Below are positions 16,493 to 25,206 of a DNA stretch of 64,000 nt, piece by piece. The stretch spans positions 1 through 64,000 of the forward strand of contig NZ_WHNQ01000004.1 of NCBI RefSeq assembly GCF_009362785.1, in the 5' to 3' direction. Under the pieces are notes generated by a model. The model saw nothing but the letters and a program-made list of their open reading frames with translations, searched no databases and was not told where the DNA came from. The stretch's first letter is position 1. Every line of letters starts with the position of its first letter. A program made the position numbers and the translations under genes. The stretch comes from Paraburkholderia atlantica. Lineage in GTDB: Bacteria; Pseudomonadota; Gammaproteobacteria; Burkholderiales; Burkholderiaceae.

Positions 16493-17302
16493 ATGTTGAT
16501 GGACGCCAAGGACTCGATTTATAGCCCGACGCAAGAGGGTCTGATTTTCCCGCGAGAACCGACATTTTCCAGTTCCGCCGAGGAGCGCCGCTATCGCAAG
16601 GAACACCTGGCGGCCGCGTGCCGGATCTTCGCCCGGCACGGGTTCAGTTTTGGCTTCGGCGGACATCTCACGGTCCGCGACCCCGAGCATCCGGAACTCT
16701 TCTGGACCAATCCAATGTGCGTGCCATGGTCGCGCACGAAGACCTCGCAACTCGTGCTCGTCGATCACTCAGGTACCGTGATCGAAGGCAAATATGCGGT
16801 AAATCGCGCAGGCTATGTGCTGCATTCTGCGATTCATGCCGAGAATCCGGACGTCATCGGTTCGTGCCACGCGCATACCGCCAACGGCGATGCATGGGCC
16901 GCGATGGGCAAACCGCTCGATTACGTGACGCAGGACGCCTGCATGTTCTACGGCAGTCATACGGTCGTGCGAGACGGGGCGGGCAAGGTGCCAGTGGCGA
17001 ACGAATCGGGCAATCCGATCGCGCGCGCGTTCAACGATCACAAGGCGATCATTCACCAGAATCACGGCCTGCTGACTGCCAGCCGCCACAGCATCGATGA
17101 CGCCGTATGGACTTTCATCGCGCTGGATCACTGCTGCAAGATGCAGTTACTCATGGACGCGACCGAATCTCGCCCCGTACCGATCGACCCGGGATTTGCA
17201 GAGTACTCGCACGAGCACCTCGGCAATTCGTTCATCAGTTGGCTGCACTTCCAGACCATGCTATACGAGATCAACGAGGAGGAGCCCGACTACCTCGACT
17301 GA
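16493..17302 (+). CDS. Class II aldolase/adducin-family protein
   Basis: A 269-residue member of the class II aldolase family. The Zn-binding motifs are CHAHTANG (His-x-His) and the later HQNHGLL. A conserved GFSFGFGGHLTVRDPE segment near residues 50-65 is typical of the subfamily found with organic-acid degradation. A good GAGGAG ribosome site precedes the ATG at 16493; a second ATG at 16499 is also possible. It may catalyse retro-aldol cleavage, decarboxylation or deprotonation of a hydroxyacid. The next gene, on the same strand, is an MFS carboxylate transporter, suggesting uptake and breakdown of an unknown hydroxy or sugar acid. Confidence 0.82.
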   Translation: MLMDAKDSIYSPTQEGLIFPREPTFSSSAEERRYRKEHLAAACRIFARHGFSFGFGGHLTVRDPEHPELFWTNPMCVPWSRTKTSQLVLVDHSGTVIEGKYAVNRAGYVLHSAIHAENPDVIGSCHAHTANGDAWAAMGKPLDYVTQDACMFYGSHTVVRDGAGKVPVANESGNPIARAFNDHKAIIHQNHGLLTASRHSIDDAVWTFIALDHCCKMQLLMDATESRPVPIDPGFAEYSHEHLGNSFISWLHFQTMLYEINEEEPDYLD

Positions 17303-17400
17303 GCCTGTCGCGTTCCCCCAGGACAACGGCGGCGTGCCGCGTTGGACAGAATGCATGCCGCCCCGAAAGCGCTAAAAAAATTTCCACATTGGAGACATGC

Positions 17401-18705
17401 ATGGAAGCGCTATATGGCGACGATACCGTCAAGCAGACTGACGCAAGCCGAACCTATTACCGAGCCTATTGGAGGCTGTTGCCACTACTGTTGATTTGCT
17501 ACCTCGTCGCTTATCTGGACCGTGTCAACGTCGGCTTCGCGAAGCTGGAGATGCTCGATGCCCTGCACTTCGATGACGCGATCTACGGGCTTGGTGCCGG
17601 TATTTTTTTTGCCGGATATTTCTTTTTCGAGGTACCGAGCAATCTGATCATGCGCAAGGTCGGCGCGCGCAAGTGGATCGCGCGCATCATGCTGACGTGG
17701 GGTGTGATCTCCGCGGCGACGGTGCTGGTCAAAACGCCAACGATGTTCTATATCGCGCGGTTTCTGCTCGGCGCGGCCGAAGCCGGTTTTGCGCCGGCGA
17801 TCATGTATCTTCTCACGCTATGGTTTCCCGCGCGCTATCGCGGACGCGCGATGTCCATCTATGTCATGGGCGCGCCACTGGCGTTTGTCGTCGGCGGCCC
17901 GATATCGGGGTACATCCTGCACGCGGCCGCCGGCAGTAAGATGCTCGCCCCGTGGCAATGGCTGTTTCTGATCGAGGCGATTCCGGCGGTTGTGCTCGCC
18001 TTCATCGTTCTGGCCTTTCTCGATGACGATCCCGCCAGATCGCGCTGGATCACCGAGGAGGAGCGACATCTCGTGCTCGCCGAAGTCCGAGCGGAGAACG
18101 CGAGCAAAATCGATCATTCGAGCGTTAGGGCGTTTCTCGGCAACCGCAAGCTGTGGGAGTTCTGCGGAATCTTCTTCTGCCTGATCATGGGTCTGTACGC
18201 GCTCGGCTTCTGGATGCCGTCGCTGATCAAACGCAGCGGTGTGATCGATCCATTGTCGATCGGGCTCTATTCCGCGATACCGAACATATTTGCTGCTTTG
18301 GCGCTCTATTTGTCGAACCGCAGCGCTGACCGCACTGGCGCGCGACGCGTGCATTTCGCGTTGTTCATGGTTATCGGGGCCGCGGGACTTGCGACAAGCA
18401 TGTGGCTTTCGGCCGGTCCGATCGTAACGGTGCTATTTCTGTCGGTTGCGGCGGCAGGTGTCTATTCCTGCATTGCCCTCTTCTGGGCGTTGCCGACGAG
18501 TATGTTCGTCGGTGCGTCGGTGGCGGCGGCGCTCGCCTTCATCAATTCAGTGGGCAATATTGCGGGCTTCGTATCGCCATATCTGGTCGGCATGCTCAAC
18601 GTGATGCTCGGCCGCGCCGATGTGGGCATGTATGTCATCTCGGCCTTTCTGATTCTCGGGGCGGCGGCGGCCATGCGCTTGCCGAAATCTCTCGACGACC
18701 GCTAA
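17401..18705 (+). CDS. MFS transporter, anion:cation symporter (phthalate/tartrate-type) family
   Basis: 434 residues with 12 predicted membrane segments. The N-terminal signature YLDRVNVGFAKLEM and the LLGAAEAGFAPAIMYLLTLWFPARYRGRAMS segment are typical of the ACS family that imports tartrate, phthalate, 4-hydroxyphenylacetate and sugar acids by proton symport. The start is the ATG at 17401 with GGAG 6 nt upstream (CATTGGAGACATGC). It follows the class II aldolase by 98 nt and converges with the LysR gene. The substrate is unknown. Confidence 0.87.
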   Translation: MEALYGDDTVKQTDASRTYYRAYWRLLPLLLICYLVAYLDRVNVGFAKLEMLDALHFDDAIYGLGAGIFFAGYFFFEVPSNLIMRKVGARKWIARIMLTWGVISAATVLVKTPTMFYIARFLLGAAEAGFAPAIMYLLTLWFPARYRGRAMSIYVMGAPLAFVVGGPISGYILHAAAGSKMLAPWQWLFLIEAIPAVVLAFIVLAFLDDDPARSRWITEEERHLVLAEVRAENASKIDHSSVRAFLGNRKLWEFCGIFFCLIMGLYALGFWMPSLIKRSGVIDPLSIGLYSAIPNIFAALALYLSNRSADRTGARRVHFALFMVIGAAGLATSMWLSAGPIVTVLFLSVAAAGVYSCIALFWALPTSMFVGASVAAALAFINSVGNIAGFVSPYLVGMLNVMLGRADVGMYVISAFLILGAAAAMRLPKSLDDR

Positions 18706-18714
18706 GGCGGATGC

Positions 18715-19626
18715 TCAGGCGGCCCAAGGCGGCCGCTTGAGCTTTTCCGCCACATAGTCGATGAACGCCCGCACGCGCGGGTGCAGTGACGAATCGCGCG
18801 GATATAGCGCATAGATCGCGGTATCGTCACTCGGCTGAAAATCCGTCAACAACGGCACGAGCATGTTGCTGCGAATCGAAGGCAGCACCATATGTTCCGC
18901 CATGCGTGTGATACCGACGCCCGCGAGGCACATGTAGACGGAACTCACGCCGCTGCTCGTCTGGAAGTTGCCGTTGATGAGCATTGACGTGCGTTCACCG
19001 TCGATCACGAAAGGCCAATGGTTCAGATGATCCATCGGGGGCTCCCACATCAGGCAGTTGTGCCCCGCAAGATCGGCGGGCACGGTGGGCATGCCATGCC
19101 TTGCGATATAGGAAGGCGAAGCGGTCACCACACGTTGCAAATGGGACAGCTTGCGGCTCACGAGATTCGAGTCTTGCAGGCTACCCATCCGGATTGCTAC
19201 ATCGAAGCCCTCTCCAATCAGATCCGCGAGCGTGTCAGACAGGGATAGGCGCACGCGCAGTCTGGGGTATCGCTCGAGGAAACCGGGAATAAGCGGCACG
19301 ATCTGATCCATGCCAAACGACGTCGCAACCGTTACGCGGATGGCGCCAGACATATGCTGGCCCGCGCGTGAGAGCTGGGCTTCAGCGGCGTCGATGTCGT
19401 CGAGGATGCGCTTGCACGATGCGAGATATTCATGACCTTCCTGCGTAAGCTGAAGGCGGCGCGTCGAGCGTCTTAGCAGCGATACGCCAAGGCGTTTCTC
19501 GAGACTCGATATGGCTCGGCTGACGTAAGGCTGCTGAAGTTGAAGCGCGAGGGCAGCATGGGTGAAGCCACCCGTCTCCGCGACGGCTTTGAAAATTCTC
19601 ATCTCGACGAGACGTTCGTCCTTCAT
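18715..19626 (-). CDS. LysR-family transcriptional regulator
   Basis: A 303-residue protein starting MKDERLVEMRIFKAVAETGG. It has an N-terminal winged helix-turn-helix (GFTHAALALQLQQPYVSRAISSLEKRLGVSLLRRSTR) and a C-terminal periplasmic-binding-like effector domain starting near residue 90. It belongs to the group of short-signature LysR proteins (EGFDVAIRMG). It converges with the MFS/aldolase unit (9 nt between stops) and lies downstream of the sigma-54 activator gene on the same strand. It probably controls the aldolase-transporter unit, but no operator was identified. Confidence 0.87.
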   Translation of the reverse strand: MKDERLVEMRIFKAVAETGGFTHAALALQLQQPYVSRAISSLEKRLGVSLLRRSTRRLQLTQEGHEYLASCKRILDDIDAAEAQLSRAGQHMSGAIRVTVATSFGMDQIVPLIPGFLERYPRLRVRLSLSDTLADLIGEGFDVAIRMGSLQDSNLVSRKLSHLQRVVTASPSYIARHGMPTVPADLAGHNCLMWEPPMDHLNHWPFVIDGERTSMLINGNFQTSSGVSSVYMCLAGVGITRMAEHMVLPSIRSNMLVPLLTDFQPSDDTAIYALYPRDSSLHPRVRAFIDYVAEKLKRPPWAA

Positions 19627-19897
19627 GTAGTCGGTGCGATGCAATGCGGGGAGAAGGCTGGGATCATAGCCAGCTATGTCGTTGCGTTCTACCAGGGGGT
19701 TGCACGGATACGGCTTTTCACTCATTGGCCGACACGGTCGCGCGAGATCCCGCGAGGCGTCGCGCGCGGGCCGTGGGCCGCGTTGACCCGGAATGGACGT
19801 GACGGGACTGAAAACGGCACTGGCGTCTTGCCATAACACCAGCGTCCCTGCTGCTCTCGTTATCGTTGTACTGGTCGAGCAGCCCATGCAGGGTTCG

Positions 19898-21916
19898 TCA
19901 TTCCCTTGCCGCTGGCTTGACCATCCCCTCCAGCCGATAAAACTCGATCTTGCGATAGAGCGTGCTTCGCGAAACACCAAGGGCGCGTGCGGCCTGCGCA
20001 AGGTTGCCGTGCGTGTTGTGCACGGCGCGTGCAATGGCCAAACGTTCCGTCGCCTCCAGACTTGCGTCCTCGTCGCGCAGCGTAGGAATGGCCTCGGACA
20101 CCGAGATGTCATCGAGCAACTCGGCAGGCAAATCGTCGAGCGACACAGCAGTTTGGCTGGACGTCAAAAGCATATTCTCGATTACGTTGCGCAGTTCCCT
20201 AACATTGCCGGGCCACGAATAGGCACGCAGCACCGCCATGATCTCCGCGCTCAGTTGTCGTTCGGGGACACCGTGGTGCAAAGCGAGCTTGCGGTTGAAG
20301 TGCTCGACTAGCAGATCGATATCAATGTCCCGCTCGCGCAGCGGCGGAATGCGTATGCGCGTAACACTGATCCGGTAATACAGATCGCGGCGGAAGCGAC
20401 CGGATTCGACCTCTTCGCGCAGATTGCGGTTGGTCATCGCCAGCAGACGCACGTCGACGCGGCGTGGCTGCGTGTCGCCCAGCCGGTAGATGACGCCCTC
20501 TTCCAGCACACGTAACAACACGGGCTGAAGGTCGAGCGGCATCTCGCCGATCTCGTCGAGACACAGCGTCCCACCGTGAGCCAGCTCGAATCGGCCCGCA
20601 CGCCCTTCCGTTGTCGCGCCAGTAAAAGCGCCACGCACGTGACCGAACAGCTCGCTGGCAATCAGCTCTTTCGACGCCGCCCCGCAGTTATAAGCGACGA
20701 ATGGGCCGCCTCCGCCCTCTTCACCATGAATCGCGCGCGCGAACAGTTCCTTGCCAACCCCCGTCTCACCCTCGATCAGCACCGGTACTCGCCTTCTGGC
20801 AAGCTGACGCCCGCGATTGACTGCGGCCAGCATCGACGCACTTTGTCCCTGGATTTGCGCGAAGCAATTACGCTGCGGATCAGCCTCTCCGTTGCGCTCC
20901 GCGACTCGCACAGTGACGAGACGGGTTCTTGCGGGCACGACTAGCATCGCCCCAATCGTGTTGCCGTCAACGACGACAGGGTTGAACCATTCGGCGCTCA
21001 ATCCCGCGGGTAAATGTTGCACCCAGTCCTCGACCGCAGAGGTCTCGCTCATCCCCGGGAACCGCTCGCCGATGCCGACCGGCAAGCTGACTCTGCCCGT
21101 GGTATGCACGAGCCGGCCACTGCGGTCGATAGCAACCATCCCGGTCACATCCGACGAAGACACGCGATGCAGGCAGAAGGCCAACAGACGCATATGCTCG
21201 CGAGCGGCCTGCTCGGCAAGCACCATTTCGATCTGCCGCGCGGCGGTCAACGCCAACGTGAGGTTATTGATCTGATAGGTGGAAGGCGGTCCGGATATAT
21301 CGAGTACACCGATCACCGCGCCAGTGCCCGGCTCGCAGATCGGCGCTGCCGCGCAACTCCACGATTTGATGCCTTCGCAGAAATGCTCCGATGCATGGAT
21401 ATAAGTCGGCTCACGGGTTGCTAGCGCGGTGCCTATACCATTGGTGCCGGCCCTGCCCTCGCCCCAGTCGCCGCCTATCGTCAGGTGGATTTTTTCCCCG
21501 GCCGCCTGCGTGCGCAAATCGCCCGCCGCTTTAAGGATGACGCCGTCCTGATTCGTGAGCAGCAGGATTGAATGTGAGTCAGCGAAAAGGTCGGCCGTAA
21601 CCGCGAACAAACGGTCAGCAGCTGCCAGCAAGTCGCGATGCCGCCACAGCAGCGCCGCGACTCCGTCGCCGTGTACCGCAATCGGCGCTGAGACCGCGGT
21701 CGGACTAACGCCGGACTGCAAGCTGCGTTGCCATGAGTCGATGAGCGCCGGCGGCGCAGAGGTCGACGGCTCGCCGGCCAGAAAACGCTCCCACGCGAGC
21801 ATCGTGCGCCGGTCGGAATGGCGGAGGTTAGCGCGCTGCGCATTCGCCACGATGCCACGCATTGTGGCCTGATCGCCTAGACCCAACATGCTGCCAAGCT
21901 GATGTCTCCTCGCCAC
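19898..21916 (-). CDS. mimR: Sigma-54-dependent activator, AcoR/MimR-type
   Basis: A 672-residue enhancer-binding protein. The N-terminal GAF-type sensory region (about residues 60-240) contains the AcoR-family GTNGIGTAL and SWSCAAAPI motifs. The AAA+ domain has Walker A GETGVGKE (383-390), the sigma-54 contact loop GAFTGA (429-434) and Walker B GGTLCLDEIG. A Fis-type helix-turn-helix ends the protein (NLAQAARALGVSRSTLYRKIEFY). It lies downstream of the mim gene set, as regulators of diiron alkane/ketone monooxygenases often do. Two sigma-54 promoters and three copies of a shared motif upstream of mimA and adh are its likely targets. Its effector may be an alcohol or ketone product; this is inferred. 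Confidence 0.9.
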   Translation of the reverse strand: MARRHQLGSMLGLGDQATMRGIVANAQRANLRHSDRRTMLAWERFLAGEPSTSAPPALIDSWQRSLQSGVSPTAVSAPIAVHGDGVAALLWRHRDLLAAADRLFAVTADLFADSHSILLLTNQDGVILKAAGDLRTQAAGEKIHLTIGGDWGEGRAGTNGIGTALATREPTYIHASEHFCEGIKSWSCAAAPICEPGTGAVIGVLDISGPPSTYQINNLTLALTAARQIEMVLAEQAAREHMRLLAFCLHRVSSSDVTGMVAIDRSGRLVHTTGRVSLPVGIGERFPGMSETSAVEDWVQHLPAGLSAEWFNPVVVDGNTIGAMLVVPARTRLVTVRVAERNGEADPQRNCFAQIQGQSASMLAAVNRGRQLARRRVPVLIEGETGVGKELFARAIHGEEGGGGPFVAYNCGAASKELIASELFGHVRGAFTGATTEGRAGRFELAHGGTLCLDEIGEMPLDLQPVLLRVLEEGVIYRLGDTQPRRVDVRLLAMTNRNLREEVESGRFRRDLYYRISVTRIRIPPLRERDIDIDLLVEHFNRKLALHHGVPERQLSAEIMAVLRAYSWPGNVRELRNVIENMLLTSSQTAVSLDDLPAELLDDISVSEAIPTLRDEDASLEATERLAIARAVHNTHGNLAQAARALGVSRSTLYRKIEFYRLEGMVKPAARE

Positions 21917-22334
21917 ACTTTCCTCCAGGGCGATGGGTCAAACGCGGAACCAGGCTCTGCAACTGGCTTCGTCTTGACTAGCTAGAATGTTATGGTTGGA
22001 TATATCGTGCGGACTTCGATTTTTCGAACGCAACAGCTAACGCGGCCCTAGTATATGCCTCGATTTTCAACGAGTCTTTTGGGGGAAACACGGTTCACAC
22101 ATCGGATCGCCTCCGATTACCGGCCTCGTTTGTTAATCCTTTAGCCAGCTAGTTGTCGGTTAAACGATAAGACCGCCAGCGTAGAGAACGTGGCGATCAC
22201 CGTCATTGCTACGCAATCCGCGTAGCAGCCCCGAATGCAGGAACGACGTGCGAGGGACGCAATCAACCATCCGTGCTCTGCCCTTTCCTCCCGCAATTCG
22301 CAGGAGTGGCCGCTCGGGGAGGCACGGATAGCAA
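21917..22334. other. Intergenic region between mimR and the small membrane protein gene
   Basis: About 420 bp without a convincing gene; an open frame at 22141-22428 on the minus strand has no ribosome site and overlaps the small protein gene. The region should hold the mimR promoter, but I found no strong -35/-10 or -24/-12 pair. Confidence 0.4.
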
Positions 22335-22541
22335 TCACGCTATTGTTTTCATGATCGCGCCGGCGACGCCGTGCAAAAACGGAGCGATCGCTGCCCTCGC
22401 ATCGTTCATCAAAATGGACATCCCCCATAGCGTGATGCTCCAGCCGAGTGCAATCTTGAGCAGGCGCTTCGAAGGTATCGCGCCAAGATGCCGGACTGTC
22501 ATCGCGATCGCGTCGAAATGGCGACCCGTTTCTGTAGCCAT
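22335..22541 (-). CDS. Small membrane protein in the mim gene cluster
   Basis: A 68-residue frame starting MATETGRHFDAIAMTVRHLG with a strong ribosome site (AAGGAGACGAACG before the ATG). Two hydrophobic segments are visible, about residues 31-45 (KIALGWSITLWGMSILM) and 49-66 (AAIAPFLHGVAGAIM). It lies 102 nt downstream of groEL on the same strand, separated by a hairpin. I do not recognise the family. The good ribosome site and two-helix pattern argue for a real gene, perhaps a membrane accessory of the monooxygenase system. Confidence 0.55.
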   Translation of the reverse strand: MATETGRHFDAIAMTVRHLGAIPSKRLLKIALGWSITLWGMSILMNDARAAIAPFLHGVAGAIMKTIA

Positions 22542-22598
22542 CGTTCGTCTCCTTCAGCCCCCAGCGGCCCGGGTCGTACCCGGCGGCGGCCTTGCTGT

Positions 22599-22626
22599 GC
22601 GGGTCTCCGTGGCTCCGGAGACCCGC
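22599..22626. repeat. Hairpin-forming inverted repeat downstream of groEL
   Basis: GCGGGTCTCC (22599-22608) pairs perfectly with GGAGACCCGC (22617-22626) around an 8-nt loop. It begins 18 nt past the groEL stop in the direction of transcription. No T-run follows, so it may stabilise the 3' end of the mRNA or mark a processing point rather than terminate. Confidence 0.55.
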
Positions 22627-22643
22627 TATGTCAGTCTGATGGG

Positions 22644-24281
22644 TTATGGCCGGCCAAGTCGTTCGGCGCCAGCGCCCAGCGCCGGCCCGGCGGTCGGATC
22701 GATCGTCTCTGGCTTCCTGGCGATCAGCGTCTGCGTGGTGAGAATCAGCCCTGCTACCGAGGCCGCGTTGCGTACCGCGCTGTAACTGACCTTCACCGGA
22801 TCGATGATGCCTGCTTCAGCGAGGTCGACGAAGGCGCCGCGACGTGCGTCCAGACCCATACCGGGTTTTGCCCGCACCGCTTCGCTTACGATGGCCGTGC
22901 CGTCGAGGCCGCAATTCGTCGCGATGTGAAAGAGCGGCTTCGCCAAGGCAGCCTGTAGCAGCCGTGCGCCTTGCTGCACGCTGCCATGGCTGCGTGCAAT
23001 AACGCCCTCCAGTTCGGACGAGACCCGCAACAAGGCCATGCCACCACCCGGCACAACGCCTTCGGCAATCGCCGCGCGCGCCGCGTGAATCGCATCGTCG
23101 ATCAGATGCAGCCGACGCTTCTGTTCGACCGGCGTTGCGCCACCCGCGAGAATCAGCGCGGTGCCGCCCGACAGTTTTGCAAGGCGTAGCTGAAACTTGT
23201 CGCGCTCGACGTTTTCCGGTGCCATTTCGTACTGGCGCGCCACTTGCTGACGGCGCGCCGCCACCGCCGCCGGATCGCCACCGCCAGCCGTGATGATGGT
23301 CTGGTTCGAGGAGACGCGTACCTGGCGCGCGCTTCCGAGGTCGCTCAATGCGGTGGCTTCCAGCTTCCCGCCCAGGTCGCGGGCAACGACCTTGCCACCT
23401 GTAACAATCGCGATGTCCTCGAGCATTGCCTTGCGCCAGTGTCCGTACTCCGGCGGATGAATCGCCGCCACGGGCATGCCGCCGTTGCCGCGCCATGCGA
23501 GCAGGGTCATCACGCAAGCTGGCGCTACCTCTTCAGCAATAATCAGCAGCGGCCGTTTGCTCTGAGTCGCGAGCGCCTGAAGCGCCGCGACTTCTTCCTG
23601 CGACTGCAGCCGCTGGTCGGTCATCAGAATGAGGGGGTTGTCCAGCACAACCTGCATTCTTTCGACGTCCGTCACCATGTGGTGGGACAGGTAGCCGCGA
23701 TCGAAAGCCATCCCGTCCACCACTTCCAGACGGGTTTCGACGGTAGTGCCGTATTCGACATCAACAATCCCGTCGGCGCCCACCCGCTCCAATGCTTCAG
23801 CCACCAGCTTGCCGGTGAACTCGTCGTTGGCTGCCACCACCGCCACGGCTCGGACTTCTTCACTGCTGCGCAGCGGCGTCGCAATGCGTTTGAGCGCGTC
23901 GATTGCCTCGTTGACGGCCAGGTCCAGACCTTGCACCAGTTCAACGGGATTGGCGCCCTGCGCGAGGCAGGCGAGACCGTCCTGCACCAATGCGTCGGCA
24001 AGAACGGTCGCGGTGGTCGTACCGTCGCCGGCGACCTCGTTGGTCTGCCTCGACACTTCGCGCACGACTTGCGCGCCGATATTCTCGAAGGGATCTTCGA
24101 GTTCGATCTCACTGGCGATGCTGACCCCGTCGCGTGAGATGATCGGCGAGCCGATTGGCCGGTCGATGATTGCGTTCATTCCGCGAGGGCCGAGCGTGCC
24201 TCGCACCGCCTTTGCGAGTTTGGCGATGCCTCGACCTAGCGCCATGCGCGCGTCGTCGTCATGCAGCATGATATTCGGCAT
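22644..24281 (-). CDS. mimG: GroEL-type chaperonin paralogue of the monooxygenase cluster
   Basis: 545 residues from ATG 24281 (MPNIMLHDDDARMALGRG). All chaperonin hallmarks are there: VRGTLGPRGMNAIID, the ATPase loop AGDGTTTATVLA, and EGVVPGGGMAL near the C-terminus. It diverges strongly from housekeeping GroEL and ends ...GAERLGRP without the Gly-Gly-Met tail. No groES lies nearby, so it would have to borrow the housekeeping co-chaperonin. Propane/phenol-type diiron monooxygenases of the mim/prm group need a cluster-encoded GroEL-like protein for productive folding of the large subunit, and the position here fits that role. Confidence 0.9.
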   Translation of the reverse strand: MPNIMLHDDDARMALGRGIAKLAKAVRGTLGPRGMNAIIDRPIGSPIISRDGVSIASEIELEDPFENIGAQVVREVSRQTNEVAGDGTTTATVLADALVQDGLACLAQGANPVELVQGLDLAVNEAIDALKRIATPLRSSEEVRAVAVVAANDEFTGKLVAEALERVGADGIVDVEYGTTVETRLEVVDGMAFDRGYLSHHMVTDVERMQVVLDNPLILMTDQRLQSQEEVAALQALATQSKRPLLIIAEEVAPACVMTLLAWRGNGGMPVAAIHPPEYGHWRKAMLEDIAIVTGGKVVARDLGGKLEATALSDLGSARQVRVSSNQTIITAGGGDPAAVAARRQQVARQYEMAPENVERDKFQLRLAKLSGGTALILAGGATPVEQKRRLHLIDDAIHAARAAIAEGVVPGGGMALLRVSSELEGVIARSHGSVQQGARLLQAALAKPLFHIATNCGLDGTAIVSEAVRAKPGMGLDARRGAFVDLAEAGIIDPVKVSYSAVRNAASVAGLILTTQTLIARKPETIDPTAGPALGAGAERLGRP

Positions 24282-24324
24282 GATCCTGTCTCTCCTGATC
24301 CGGTTAACTTCGATCGCTGTTTTT

Positions 24325-25206
24325 TTACTCTGCCGCTCCGGACGCCTGTCGTGCTGGCGAGAACGTTCCTGCTGGCTTCGAACCGTCAATGCGGACGAAA
24401 TGGACCGGTTTTATCTCGACCGCCGGCGCGGGGGCGCAGCTTTCGCCATAGCGCGCAGCCAGCAGACCGCGGCACAGTGCGCCGTTGAATTCCGCATTGA
24501 CGCCGACCCTTCGCAAAGCACGCAGGTAGGCACCCAGTTCGTCTGCGTTCAGCGGACCACCTTCAGAGTCGACAAAAGCCGGTTCATCTCCCTGCGCTGC
24601 TTCGTCGGGACAGTGCCCCACTACGAAACGCCGCTCGCGATATCGCGTTACGAGGCGCCGGGTCTTTCCATCGTCCGCGCTCGCGAGCGCCAACGCCGAA
24701 AGCTGCGCCAGGCTCAGTTGCACTAGCATCGCCGGCTCACTGCCCTGTTTCAGCAGCCAGCTCAAAAGCGCTTCCTGTCGCCGCTGAAACGCCTTGACGA
24801 GAAATATGCGCCGCACGTCCTCCACCTCGCCATTGGCGTCGCTGCCAAAGGTCTGCTGGAACGTCCGTCCAGCGGCTACGCCTCGATTGATCTCGGTGGC
24901 ATACATATGCTCGTCGAGCGTGATCACGAAGTTGGTCACCCACGGCAAGCCCACTATCGCCCGGCGCATGTCGTCCGCCATCAGGTAGGCGAAGTTGGCC
25001 GCACACCAGTAGGTCGGCAAGCGGAAGCCGATCGATACGCAGCCGCCATCGACCTCCACTGCGGTTACGAATCCCAGCTCGGTCACCGACTCATCGAGTT
25101 CAGGGTCAGCAACCGCTTCGAGTCGGGACCAGACCTCGGCGACCCGGCTCGAAGCGCCCTTCGACACGATTGCGGCCGGCGCCTCGCCCGCGTGCGGCGT
25201 GCTCAT
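24325..25206 (-). CDS. Iron-sulfur assembly (MIP18/DUF59) domain protein of the monooxygenase cluster
   Basis: A 293-residue protein. Residues about 20-110 match the DUF59 (Fe-S assembly, SufT/MIP18-like) domain: RLEAVADPELDESVTELGFVTAV followed by FRLPTYWCAANFAYLMADDMR with a conserved-type Cys. The rest has no domain I recognise. Its start overlaps the amidohydrolase stop by 4 nt (ATGA), and groEL follows 43 nt later, so it is in the operon. It probably assists metal loading or maturation of the diiron hydroxylase or the [2Fe-2S] reductase; this is inference from domain and place. Confidence 0.8.
   Translation of the reverse strand: MSTPHAGEAPAAIVSKGASSRVAEVWSRLEAVADPELDESVTELGFVTAVEVDGGCVSIGFRLPTYWCAANFAYLMADDMRRAIVGLPWVTNFVITLDEHMYATEINRGVAAGRTFQQTFGSDANGEVEDVRRIFLVKAFQRRQEALLSWLLKQGSEPAMLVQLSLAQLSALALASADDGKTRRLVTRYRERRFVVGHCPDEAAQGDEPAFVDSEGGPLNADELGAYLRALRRVGVNAEFNGALCRGLLAARYGESCAPAPAVEIKPVHFVRIDGSKPAGTFSPARQASGAAE

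Noticed and set aside
22141-22428. A 95-codon minus-strand frame near mimR
   Set aside because: Overlaps the better-supported small membrane protein gene and has no ribosome site.
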